The notes under the pieces: model-generated
Databases searched by the model: none
Told to the model about the DNA's origin: nothing
What the model saw: the letters and a program-made list of their open reading frames with translations, nothing else
Shown here: positions 7,036 to 13,900 of the stretch, piece by piece
Layout of the letters: every line of letters starts with the position of its first letter
Position numbering within the stretch: position 1 is the first letter of the stretch
From: Gammaproteobacteria bacterium
GTDB lineage: Bacteria > Pseudomonadota > Gammaproteobacteria > HK1
Assembly: GCA_022822245.1 (NCBI GenBank)
Contig: JAJECB010000452.1
Span: 1 to 13,900, forward strand
Direction: 5' to 3'
DNA length: 13,900 nucleotides
Translations under genes and position numbers: made by a program

Positions 7036-8415
7036 CTACAGGATGTAGCCGCGCTCGTCGTGCAGGGCCAGATCGAGGCCTTCCTCCTCCTGCTCCTCGG
7101 TGACGCGCAGCCCCATCACCGCGTTGATGACCACCAGCAGGGCGAAGCTCACGACGAAGGTGTAGGCGATCGTCGCGGACACGCCGATGGCCTGGGCGAG
7201 CAACTGGTCCGCGATCGAATCGTTGCCTTCGCCGAACCCGGCGCCGCCGAACGCGGTCACGCAGAACACGCCGGTCAGCAACGCGCCGACGATGCCGCCG
7301 ATGCAGTGGATGCCGAACACGTCGAGGGAGTCGTCGTAGCCGAGCGCCGCCTTGACCGCCGTCGCGGAGAAGAAGCAGAGGACTCCGGATACGAGGCCGA
7401 GGACGATCGCGCTCATCGGTCCGACGTACCCCGCGGCCGGGGTGCTCGCCACGAGCCCGGCGATGGCGCCCGACGCGATCCCGAGCACGCTCGGCTTGCC
7501 GTGCCGGATCCACTCGCAGGCCATCCACCCCAGGGCCGCGGCGGCCGTCGCGAGCTGGGTCACCACCAGCGCCATTCCCGCCACGCCGTCCGCGGCGAGG
7601 AAGGAACCCCCGTTGAACCCGAACCAGCCGATCCACAGCATGGCCGCCCCCACGACGGTGTAGGCGAGATTGTTCGGGGGCATCGGCGTCGCGGGATATC
7701 CCTTGCGCGGCCCGAGCACCAGCACCGCGGCGAGACCGGCGGTCCCGGCGTTGATGTGGACCACCGTGCCGCCCGAGAAGTCGAGGATGCCGAGGCTGGC
7801 GAGCCACCCGTCGGCCCATACCCAGTGGCAGACCGGCGCGTAGCACAGCGTGACCCACAGCGCCATGAACACGAGCATCGCCGAGAACCGCATCCGCTCG
7901 GCGAACGCCCCCACGATGAGGGCCGGGGTGATGACCGCGAACGCCATCTGGTACAGCATGAACACGCTCTCGGGGATCGTGCCGCTCATCGCGTCCACCG
8001 TGACGCCGCGCAGGAACGCCTTGTCCAGGCCACCGATGAGCGGGTTCCATTCGACGTATGCGAGGCTGTAGGCATAGAGGGCCCAGAGGATGCTCACCAG
8101 GCCGACGAGCGCGAAGCACTGCATGAAGACGGACAGCACGTTCTTGCTTCGCACCATCCCGGCGTAGAACAGCAACAGGCCGGGGATGGTCATGAACAGC
8201 ACCAGCGCGGTGGCGGTGAGCATCCAGGCGGTGTTGCCGGAGTCGAGCTCGGCGGCCCGCGCGAGGGCGGGGGTCGCGAGCAGCGCGGCGGCCGCTCCCA
8301 GCCGCCCCGCGGCCGAAGGCCGGGCCGCGCCCCCCGCCTCGCGGGACCGGCGGGCCGGGGCCAAGGCCGGGGCCGGGGCCGGGGTCAGGTCGCTCGTCGT
8401 CTTGTCGTGTGCCAT
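7036..8415 (-). CDS. amt: ammonium transporter, Amt family
   Basis: 459 residues. Amt trimers conduct ammonium/ammonia across the inner membrane for nitrogen assimilation. The N-terminus is a Pro/Ala-rich leader, then a hydrophobic signal ending ALARA before mature AELDSGNTAWML. The family signatures are clear: FYAGMVRSKNVLS (84-95), the DFSGGTVVHINAGTAGL block with pore histidine 220, PPNNLAYTVVGAAMLWIGWF, and DVFGIHCIGGIVGALLTGVF with the second pore histidine 370. The C-terminal tail (EEEGLDLALHDERGYIL) matches the cytoplasmic tail that PII proteins contact. Start: ATG 8415 has CGGAGG nine bases ahead; in-frame ATGs upstream (8502, 8493) would add only an Arg-rich stretch. No glnK/PII gene adjoins it here, although the two are often paired. 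No clear sigma-54 promoter was found. Confidence 0.95.
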   Translation of the reverse strand: MAHDKTTSDLTPAPAPALAPARRSREAGGAARPSAAGRLGAAAALLATPALARAAELDSGNTAWMLTATALVLFMTIPGLLLFYAGMVRSKNVLSVFMQCFALVGLVSILWALYAYSLAYVEWNPLIGGLDKAFLRGVTVDAMSGTIPESVFMLYQMAFAVITPALIVGAFAERMRFSAMLVFMALWVTLCYAPVCHWVWADGWLASLGILDFSGGTVVHINAGTAGLAAVLVLGPRKGYPATPMPPNNLAYTVVGAAMLWIGWFGFNGGSFLAADGVAGMALVVTQLATAAAALGWMACEWIRHGKPSVLGIASGAIAGLVASTPAAGYVGPMSAIVLGLVSGVLCFFSATAVKAALGYDDSLDVFGIHCIGGIVGALLTGVFCVTAFGGAGFGEGNDSIADQLLAQAIGVSATIAYTFVVSFALLVVINAVMGLRVTEEQEEEGLDLALHDERGYIL

Positions 8416-8576
8416 CGAATGCCGCCTCCGGAGTGTTCCCGACGCCGTGCGGATCGGCGCGGCGCGCCGGCGCCTGCCCGCGGTCGGACCCATCGGACCC
8501 ATCGTCCGGCCGGCCCGGCAACGGGCTTCGTGGTTCGCCTTCGGTCCGTTCCCGTTCCGCCGCGCCTGCCGGCGGC
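8416..8576 (-). other. amt leader region, no gene
   Basis: 161 bases between the beta-helix gene and amt, the longest gap in the window. It contains a tandem duplication of nine bases (cggacccat at 8485-8493 and 8494-8502) and a short hairpin just after the upstream stop codon (stem 8557-8562 with 8570-8575, seven-base loop) without a T tract. No convincing promoter is visible. Confidence 0.5.
8425..8429 (-). promoter_or_regulatory. Shine-Dalgarno site of amt
   Basis: GGAGG on the minus strand, nine bases before ATG 8415. It decides the start against two in-frame upstream ATGs at 8493 and 8502. Confidence 0.75.
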
Positions 8577-10430
8577 TCAACGTTCCGGCCAGGCGGTCCA
8601 CCCGCGGGTCCAGCTCTCCCGCTCGCCGTAGCGCACGGCGCCGTAGTAGCTTCCCGTCGAGTCCCAGAACTCTTCGTTGAGGGGCGAGGAAGATTGGCTC
8701 CCCGCCCCGACGTAGGCCGCGACCGGGGTGAAGTCCGGCTCGGCCGCGTTCCAGGCGTTGGCCCCGAGCGCCTCGGGAGCGCCCAATTTCACATCGGGCG
8801 CAAGCTCGGAGAAGTAGCGCCACTCGTCGAACCCGCCGTCGTCGTCACCCGCTCCGGACTCGTCCTCGAAGTACGTCCTGCCGTCGGGCCCGATCGTCGA
8901 CATCGCGATGCTGCCGAACGAGAGCACGCGCGACGCGATGCGCTCGGCGGTGAGCTCCCCGCGCAGATCGATCGACTCGAGCGGGAAGCCGGTGATCAGA
9001 AAGTTGCGGAACTCCCCGCCCGAGCCGTGCCGGATGACTATCGCGCGCTGGTCCCGGCCCGGGTTGCGGGACCCGACCATGGTGACGTTGTAGATCCGCG
9101 GCCGCGATACCGGTTCCGCTTGCGGGTCGTCGGCCGAGTTGTCCCCTTCGAAGCCGGTATCGCCCGTCTCGGGATGCTGCTGAACGATGAGGAACTGGGC
9201 CCGCCCCGTCCAGCCCATGTCCCAGTCCAGGGCGTCGTCGCCCGCGTAGCTCACCAGCGCGTACTTGAGGTCGACCGTGCCGCCCAGTATCGCGACCCCG
9301 TCGTAGCGGCTGCGATGCACCTGAACGTGGTCCACGAGCGTCGCGCCTCCGCAGCCGGCGAGGGTCAACCCGTTCAGCTCGTCGCCCGCCCCGATCGGGT
9401 ACCCCGCGAACTCGATGCGCACGTACTCGAGCACGCCGCAGTTCGAGCTGCGCTGGCCGCCGCCGAAGGCGCTCCTCGGATCGCCCCGAGGCACCCCCTC
9501 GACATGGGCCTCGCCACGGTTGATGGGCGCGTTGCCAAGCAGCACCACGCCGCCCCAATCGCCGCTCGCCCGTTGTCCGACGGGCTTGGCACTGGTGAAC
9601 ACGATGGGCTCGCGGACCGTCCCGCGCGCCTGAATCGACGCGTCCCGGGTCACGATGAGCGCGGCCCCCGGCCCGCCGACGACCGTCACCCCCGGCTCGA
9701 TGACGAGGCGGGCACGGCCCTCCACGAAGACGAGGCCTTCGAGCCGATGGGTGGTGCCGGCCGGCCAGATCGTGGTCTCGGCGATGGACTCGGGAACGAC
9801 GTCCCCGCCCGCCTCTCCGCCCCGGACCGGGGCCTTGCGCGTGGTCACGGGGGCGCGCGTCTCCGCGGTGCCGCCGGCGGGGTCGGCGCCGGTCAGGTAG
9901 AACCACCCGCCCGCGGCGATCGCCGCCGCGGCCGCCACCGCCGCCAGGACCACCGCCGTGCCGCCCTTGCGGCCGGGCTGGCCGCCGCGCAGCGTGCCCG
10001 ACCAACGCTCGTCGTCCCCCTCGCCGGCCGCGGCCGGGGCCGGGGCCGTACCCACAGCCGCGGCCGGGGGCGGGGAGGCGGGCGGGGAAACGGCGGCGCC
10101 GCCGGTGCCGGCCTCCGCTGCGGGCGCCTCGTCGGACGCGTCCAGCCACTTCAGGAACGCGTCCGAGGACATGAGCTCGGGGCGGTCGCTCTCCCGCACC
10201 GAGGAGTAGCTGAACGCGACCTGTTCGCACTCCGCGAGGAGGACGAGCGCGTCGAGCGGCCCGTGGTCCTCGCACTTGACGTAGACGAGCCGCCCCGTGG
10301 AGAGGCGAAGGGTGATCGTGTCTCGCTGCGGTTCGGTGACGATCCGCAGGGCCACGTTCTCACGGCGCCGCACCGAGCTCCGGATCCACTCGAAGAGCTC
10401 GGACTTGGGGACGAAGGACCGAGTGCTCAT
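8577..10430 (-). CDS. membrane-anchored beta-helix protein with cytoplasmic N-terminal domain
   Basis: 617 residues in three parts. Residues 1-97 form a small folded domain with alternating strands (TITLRLSTGRLVYVKCED, then ALVLLAECEQVAFSYSS) that resembles DUF4388/PatA-type domains by eye. Residues 98-157 are an Ala/Pro-rich linker. One membrane span lies at about 158-180 (TAVVLAAVAAAAAIAAGGWF) after a basic RKGG stop. Residues about 220-615 match a right-handed beta-helix domain best known from secreted Bacteroidota and marine proteobacterial lipoproteins: LEGLVFVEGRARLVIEPGV, ALIVTRDASIQARGT, PIVFTSAK, GDWGGVVLLGNAPIN, then LEYVRIEFAG, ELNGLTLAGCGG and GFEGDNSADD. The orientation (inside first, then outside) is inferred from the basic residues before the span. 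That family is normally exported by a cleavable signal, so the fusion to a cytoplasmic domain is unusual. Start ATG 10430 follows AGGGAG by about eight bases. It lies 81 bases after the OLD-family gene. Function unknown; transmembrane signalling or surface display are options. Confidence 0.8.
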   Translation of the reverse strand: MSTRSFVPKSELFEWIRSSVRRRENVALRIVTEPQRDTITLRLSTGRLVYVKCEDHGPLDALVLLAECEQVAFSYSSVRESDRPELMSSDAFLKWLDASDEAPAAEAGTGGAAVSPPASPPPAAAVGTAPAPAAAGEGDDERWSGTLRGGQPGRKGGTAVVLAAVAAAAAIAAGGWFYLTGADPAGGTAETRAPVTTRKAPVRGGEAGGDVVPESIAETTIWPAGTTHRLEGLVFVEGRARLVIEPGVTVVGGPGAALIVTRDASIQARGTVREPIVFTSAKPVGQRASGDWGGVVLLGNAPINRGEAHVEGVPRGDPRSAFGGGQRSSNCGVLEYVRIEFAGYPIGAGDELNGLTLAGCGGATLVDHVQVHRSRYDGVAILGGTVDLKYALVSYAGDDALDWDMGWTGRAQFLIVQQHPETGDTGFEGDNSADDPQAEPVSRPRIYNVTMVGSRNPGRDQRAIVIRHGSGGEFRNFLITGFPLESIDLRGELTAERIASRVLSFGSIAMSTIGPDGRTYFEDESGAGDDDGGFDEWRYFSELAPDVKLGAPEALGANAWNAAEPDFTPVAAYVGAGSQSSSPLNEEFWDSTGSYYGAVRYGERESWTRGWTAWPER

Positions 10431-10511
10431 GGGCCGCTCCCTCTCGTCGTCGATGATTCAGGCATCACATCCCCCCGCTCGCTCCGCGCTGCCCCGGGTC
10501 TCATGCGGACC

Positions 10512-13010
10512 TCAGTCGGCGAGCACCTCGTTGATCGCGACGAAGAGGGACTCGAAACGCTCCCGCGTCGGGTCGTCCAGGGCGTCGAACGGGTCTTCAT
10601 CCCCCTCCCCGCCGAGAAGCACGCGGGCGGGAAGCAGGCGATCCAGCCCGAGTCCGGTCGCGGCTTCGACGCGCCGGACGATGCTGCCGGAGCCGCGCAC
10701 CTCGAACGGCGCGACGGCGGCGACCCCGGAACGGTTGACGAGACCGAGGTATAAATCCTCGGCGAAGAGATCCTCGATCTCGAGCGCCCCCTCCACGGGC
10801 GCTTCGGGCGCCTCGCCGGCCGGCGGCGCCTCCGCATCGTCCCCGTGCCCGCCATCGAGCCGGTCCCCCGGCTCGGCCTCCACCGGCCCGGCTCCCACCG
10901 CATCGGCGTCCGCCGGCCCGGCTTCTTCGCCCGCCTCGGTATCCATCGCGCCGGCATCGGGCGCCTCGACTTCCGCCGCCGGCTCCTCCGCGGTCACTCC
11001 CAGGACGTGGGCGAAGGGAGAGAAGTATCGAACGGCCGGCGCTCCGTCCGGTTCGGCGGCGTCGCCGGGCGGCGGCGTGCCGCTCTCCGGGGGGGCGAGA
11101 CCTCCGGACTCTCCCGAGGGCTCGAACTCCTCGCCCGCGTCGAGCGCACGGTTCAGCTCGATCTCCTCGTCCATCTCGGCATCCCGGTCCGCCATATCCG
11201 TCACATCCGCCTCGGCCTCGACGTCCGCCTCGACCGGCGCGTCCATCTCGGGCACCTCGTCCCGCGCGTCCGCTTCGATCACCGCCGGGCGCACCGCCAC
11301 GAAGTCCGCGATGCGGATGATCCCCCGGCTCTCGAGCAGCTTCCTCCCGGCGGGGGACCCCGCCGCCGCGCCCCCCGCCGCCGGGGCGTCGAACAGCACC
11401 ACCATGCGCTTCGCGCCCCCGTCCATCAGGGCCGCGAACGCGGACAGCCCGGCCAGCCCGCCCACCGGCACGATGGACCAGCGCGGGTCGAGGCACGTGC
11501 GGCCCAGGGACTCCAGGTGAGCGCTCATGGCGCTCAGGTAGACGAGGTCCGAGGGAGCCTTGACGAACAGGTCCCCACCGCCGGCGGCGAGGGAACGGAC
11601 CAGGTCCTGACCCAGGGCCGCCTCGACGGGGATGCGCGTCTCGCTCGACTGCTCGAAGATCGCGTCGCTCACACGGCCGCCCTCGCCTTCGCGGTCCTCC
11701 ACCGCACGCACCCGCTCGAGGGTCTTCGGGTCCACCATGAACGGAGAGTGCGTCGAGTAGACCACCTGGTGGGCGGGGATCAGGCGCTCGTCGATGAAGC
11801 GGCGGAGATCCTGCTGGGCCGCCGCGTGGAGGCTCGCCCCGGGCTCGTCGAGAAGCAGGATCAGCCGCTCCGAGCCCTGCAACGACGTCAGCGACGCGAG
11901 GAGGGAGAAGAACCAGGTGAAGCCTTGCGAGCGATCGTTGAAGTTCAGGGTGACCCCGTGGCGGTGGTTGCGGATCCGCAGGTCGATGAACGGCCCCTCG
12001 CCGCCGTCATCGTCCGTGCCCTCGGTCCGGAAGTCGATGTCGAACTCGACGGAGAGGCTCCGGTTCTGGCTCCAGTACTCGAAGATCTCCCGGGTCAGAT
12101 CGCTCGCCGCCGACTCGATCGAAGCCTTGCGCGCTTCGTACTCGTCCCGCGTCAGGTCGGACAGGTCGACGCCGGCGAGCCGGATGAGGGAGAGCGCGCT
12201 CTGCTCGCCCGGGGTGAGATCGTCGCCCGCCGCGCACGCCTGCGGTACCGAGAGCCGGCCCGGCATCAGGCTGTACTCGTCGAAATAGAGGAATCGGGGC
12301 AGGCGCTCCTCGAGGATGTCGCGGACATCGCGCCCGGGACCCTCGCCGGCGGACGAGCGGGAGGGATCGTCGGCGTCATCGCCGGCATCGGCATCGGCAT
12401 CGGCCTCGACGCCATCCGCGGCCGGCCCGCTCTCGGGCTCGTCGTCGTCGTCGAAGCCGAGGGCGGCCAGCCGCTCGTCCCAGCTCGGGGCGTCGCCCGC
12501 CGGTGAGCCCGCCACCTCCATGGCCTCCGCGGTGGCCTCCGTCGCCGCCGGCGGACCCTCGCCCTCTTCCTCGCCTTCTCCTTCACCTTCGCCCGCCTCG
12601 ACCGCGGCCGGTTCGGGCTCCCCGGCGCCATCGGGGTCGAGCTTCCACACGAGCCGGTTCTCGTACGACCTCGCGACCGTCACCCACCGGGAGGGGAGCG
12701 CCTGCGGACCCAGCTCCTCCTCCACGGCCCGGAGGTCCTCGTCCTCGAGCTCGAAGGTGGCCGCGATCGGGCACCTTCCCGCGATGCCCTCCCGGTCCCG
12801 TGCGTACTCGCGGCGCGGGTAGTCCCGCAGCCCGACGAACGCCTCGGGGTGCCCGGTGGTAACCGGGTTCAGGCGGTAGAGGGCCTGGAGGAGCGCGGAC
12901 TTGCCGCTCTCGTTCTTGCCGACCAGGCAGGTGACGTCGCGCTGCACCTCCACCTCGCCCGAATCGAGGATGTTCTTGTACCGCCGCACGCGGATCGATC
13001 GCAGAATCAT
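10512..13010 (-). CDS. OLD-family AAA ATPase with degenerate TOPRIM region and acidic inserts
   Basis: 832 residues. ABC/SMC-type ATPase head: Walker A GKNESGKS at 31-38, a RSQGFTWFFSLL signature-like motif at 360-371, Walker B LILLLDEP at 383-390, and the H-loop STHSPF at 419-424. After it comes a TOPRIM-like region typical of OLD-family putative nucleases: LFVKAPSDLVYL (481-492), WSIVPVGG (511-518), MVVLFD with Asp541, and IEDLFAEDLYLGLVN (745-759). The usual phrase is VEGPSD, so the metal-binding glutamate is replaced by Lys484 and nuclease activity is doubtful. Relatives as I remember them are about 650 residues; the excess lies in two Glu/Asp/Ala-rich inserts, about 127-226 and about 580-742. 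ATG 13010 has AAGGAG ten bases ahead. It starts 31 bases after the kinase-like gene. OLD proteins act in DNA repair or phage defence; role here unknown. Confidence 0.85.
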   Translation of the reverse strand: MILRSIRVRRYKNILDSGEVEVQRDVTCLVGKNESGKSALLQALYRLNPVTTGHPEAFVGLRDYPRREYARDREGIAGRCPIAATFELEDEDLRAVEEELGPQALPSRWVTVARSYENRLVWKLDPDGAGEPEPAAVEAGEGEGEGEEEGEGPPAATEATAEAMEVAGSPAGDAPSWDERLAALGFDDDDEPESGPAADGVEADADADAGDDADDPSRSSAGEGPGRDVRDILEERLPRFLYFDEYSLMPGRLSVPQACAAGDDLTPGEQSALSLIRLAGVDLSDLTRDEYEARKASIESAASDLTREIFEYWSQNRSLSVEFDIDFRTEGTDDDGGEGPFIDLRIRNHRHGVTLNFNDRSQGFTWFFSLLASLTSLQGSERLILLLDEPGASLHAAAQQDLRRFIDERLIPAHQVVYSTHSPFMVDPKTLERVRAVEDREGEGGRVSDAIFEQSSETRIPVEAALGQDLVRSLAAGGGDLFVKAPSDLVYLSAMSAHLESLGRTCLDPRWSIVPVGGLAGLSAFAALMDGGAKRMVVLFDAPAAGGAAAGSPAGRKLLESRGIIRIADFVAVRPAVIEADARDEVPEMDAPVEADVEAEADVTDMADRDAEMDEEIELNRALDAGEEFEPSGESGGLAPPESGTPPPGDAAEPDGAPAVRYFSPFAHVLGVTAEEPAAEVEAPDAGAMDTEAGEEAGPADADAVGAGPVEAEPGDRLDGGHGDDAEAPPAGEAPEAPVEGALEIEDLFAEDLYLGLVNRSGVAAVAPFEVRGSGSIVRRVEAATGLGLDRLLPARVLLGGEGDEDPFDALDDPTRERFESLFVAINEVLAD
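12383..12404 (-). repeat. hexamer microrepeat in acidic insert
   Basis: Three copies of cggcat on the plus strand followed by cggc encode the alternating Asp-Ala run (residues about 202-209) of the OLD-family protein. It looks like replication slippage within a low-complexity insert. Confidence 0.7.
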
Positions 13011-13020
13011 TCCGATGGTG

Positions 13021-13026
13021 CTCCTT
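13021..13026 (-). promoter_or_regulatory. Shine-Dalgarno site of the OLD-family ATPase gene
   Basis: AAGGAG on the minus strand, ten bases before ATG 13010, lying inside the short gap after the preceding gene. It supports translation coupled within one transcript. Confidence 0.55.
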
Positions 13027-13041
13027 CGGGCCGGTCGCGCC

Positions 13042-13899
13042 TCAGGCTTCGGGCGAGCCGGCCGGCAGGGTGATCCGGGTCACCGTCCCCTGGCCCGGCA
13101 GCGAGTTGATCTTGATGGAGCCCTCGTACTTCCCGGCGAGGTGGCTCGCGAAGGCGAGGCCGAGCCCCACCGCCCCGTCGCGCGTCGTGTAGAAGGGCTG
13201 GAAGACCTTCGCGCGCTTGTCCGCGCTCATGCCGACCCCGTTGTCGATGACGGTGATCAGGATCTCGTCGTTCTTGCGCACGGTGTCGATCTTGATGGTG
13301 GCCGGCCGGTCCTCGAGCCCTTCCACGGCGTGGATCGAGTTCTCGATGATCTTCCCGAGCATGAGAAGGATGTCGGTCCTCGAGGCGAACACCTCGGGCA
13401 TCGGCCCGAGCTTCGCGGCGACGGTGGCCGCGTCCTCGGCCCCGGTCGCCTCGATGGCCTCCCCGATGCACGAGTTGACGTCCACCAGGGTCTGGTCCGC
13501 GCGGCCGTTCGGCAGGCCCTCGAAGGAGGCGAGGCGCCTCGCCACGTCGGCGATCGCGTTCACCTCGCGGTAGATGCCGAGCGCCACCGCGGAGGCGGTC
13601 TCCATCTCCTCCTCCGGATCGGTGCCGTCGTGCGTATCGAGGAGGAGGTCGCTGTCCTGGAACACCGCCCGGAGCCGGTCCTGGGTCTGCCGCAGGCGAT
13701 CGATCCCGGCCGTGACGCGGGCCGAGGACGCGGCGAGGTTCCGGGACGCGCACTCGATGAGGAACGCGTTGACCATCGCCGACTCCACGATGGGGTCGAG
13801 GGCGGGCTCGTCCGGCGCCGGGTCGTGCGCGAGGGAGAGCGCATCCGGAAAGGGATTCGGCTCGATGTCGGAGGCGGGGGCGGAAGCGGGGGTAAGGGT
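13042..13899 (-). CDS. histidine-kinase-like ATPase, start outside window
   Basis: The frame is open to the right edge, so the protein starts beyond it; about 285 residues are visible. GTG at 13788 is an internal candidate start, used here for numbering. The first visible part is a Pro/Asp/Ala linker. Then come long helices, then a GHKL (HATPase_c) domain: N box IIENSIHA at 147-154, G1 box DNGVGM at 182-187, F box VFQPFYTT at 195-202, and G2 box GLGLAFASHLAGK at 208-220. These match NtrB-type sensor kinases. The helices before the ATPase domain look like a dimerisation region but show no H-E-x-N or other clear phosphoacceptor histidine. It may be a kinase whose histidine lies upstream, a regulatory partner, or a non-kinase GHKL ATPase. 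It is immediately followed by the OLD-family ATPase gene. Confidence 0.85.
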   Translation of the reverse strand, partial: TLTPASAPASDIEPNPFPDALSLAHDPAPDEPALDPIVESAMVNAFLIECASRNLAASSARVTAGIDRLRQTQDRLRAVFQDSDLLLDTHDGTDPEEEMETASAVALGIYREVNAIADVARRLASFEGLPNGRADQTLVDVNSCIGEAIEATGAEDAATVAAKLGPMPEVFASRTDILLMLGKIIENSIHAVEGLEDRPATIKIDTVRKNDEILITVIDNGVGMSADKRAKVFQPFYTTRDGAVGLGLAFASHLAGKYEGSIKINSLPGQGTVTRITLPAGSPEA

Positions 13900-13900
13900 G

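Noticed and set aside
8557..8575. Hairpin after the beta-helix stop codon as a terminator
   Set aside because: Six-base stem with no T tract; such stems arise by chance in GC-rich sequence.
8416..8576. Sigma-54 promoter for amt
   Set aside because: I looked for the paired GG and GC elements on the minus strand and found no acceptable match.
6757..8631. 624-residue open frame antisense to amt
   Set aside because: His/Arg/Asp-rich mirror of the amt codons with no recognisable domain.
8409..10754. 781-residue open frame antisense to the beta-helix gene
   Set aside because: The opposite strand gives a clear domain protein with a ribosome binding site; this frame gives only low-complexity Arg/Ala/Pro sequence.
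10845..12506. 553-residue open frame antisense to the OLD-family gene
   Set aside because: Shadow of the minus-strand gene; no motifs.
1..13900. CRISPR array, tRNA, rRNA or insertion sequence
   Set aside because: No regularly spaced repeats, no cloverleaf, no transposase frame and no terminal inverted repeats were seen.

Overview
This 13.9 kb window comes from a very GC-rich bacterium, probably a Pseudomonadota member. Third codon positions are almost all G or C. There is a Tad (tight adherence) pilus secretin and a CpaE/TadZ-type protein, lipobox signals, and an outer-membrane beta-barrel protein ending in phenylalanine, so the cell has two membranes. No rRNA or tRNA was recognised, so the lineage is not fixed further.

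Left half, plus strand (1-6691): part of a Tad pilus locus. It enters the window inside a TadD-like TPR protein. Next come an RcpA/CpaC-type secretin, a large lipoprotein with three Ig-like repeats and a C-terminal beta-barrel, a small unrecognised lipoprotein, and a TadZ/CpaE-like localisation protein with a P-loop that lacks its lysine. Two things are odd. The TPR protein and the secretin share one reading frame separated only by a TAG at 578-580, and the secretin has no signal peptide or ribosome binding site of its own. The 875-residue barrel protein sits between the secretin and the lipoprotein, where it is not normally found. The motor ATPase TadA and the TadB/TadC platform proteins do not follow TadZ here.

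Right half, minus strand (13900-6726), in transcription order: the C-terminal part of a histidine-kinase-like ATPase (its start lies beyond the window); an OLD-family AAA ATPase with two large acidic insertions and a TOPRIM-like region lacking its usual glutamate; a membrane-anchored protein joining a cytoplasmic domain to an extracytoplasmic beta-helix domain; an ammonium transporter; and a 57-residue single-span protein. The first two genes are close enough (31 bases) to be one operon. The others are spaced by 81 to 161 bases, so shared transcription is possible but not shown. The two strands converge at 6692-6725.

The Tad genes would build a surface adhesion pilus, with the secretin as outer-membrane channel and TadZ as polar localiser; the barrel protein could add a second surface structure. 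The kinase-like ATPase, OLD ATPase and beta-helix protein are the least explained part and could form a signalling or defence-like module, which is inference only. No stretch over 300 bases lacks a gene. The longest gap, 8416-8576, holds the amt leader.
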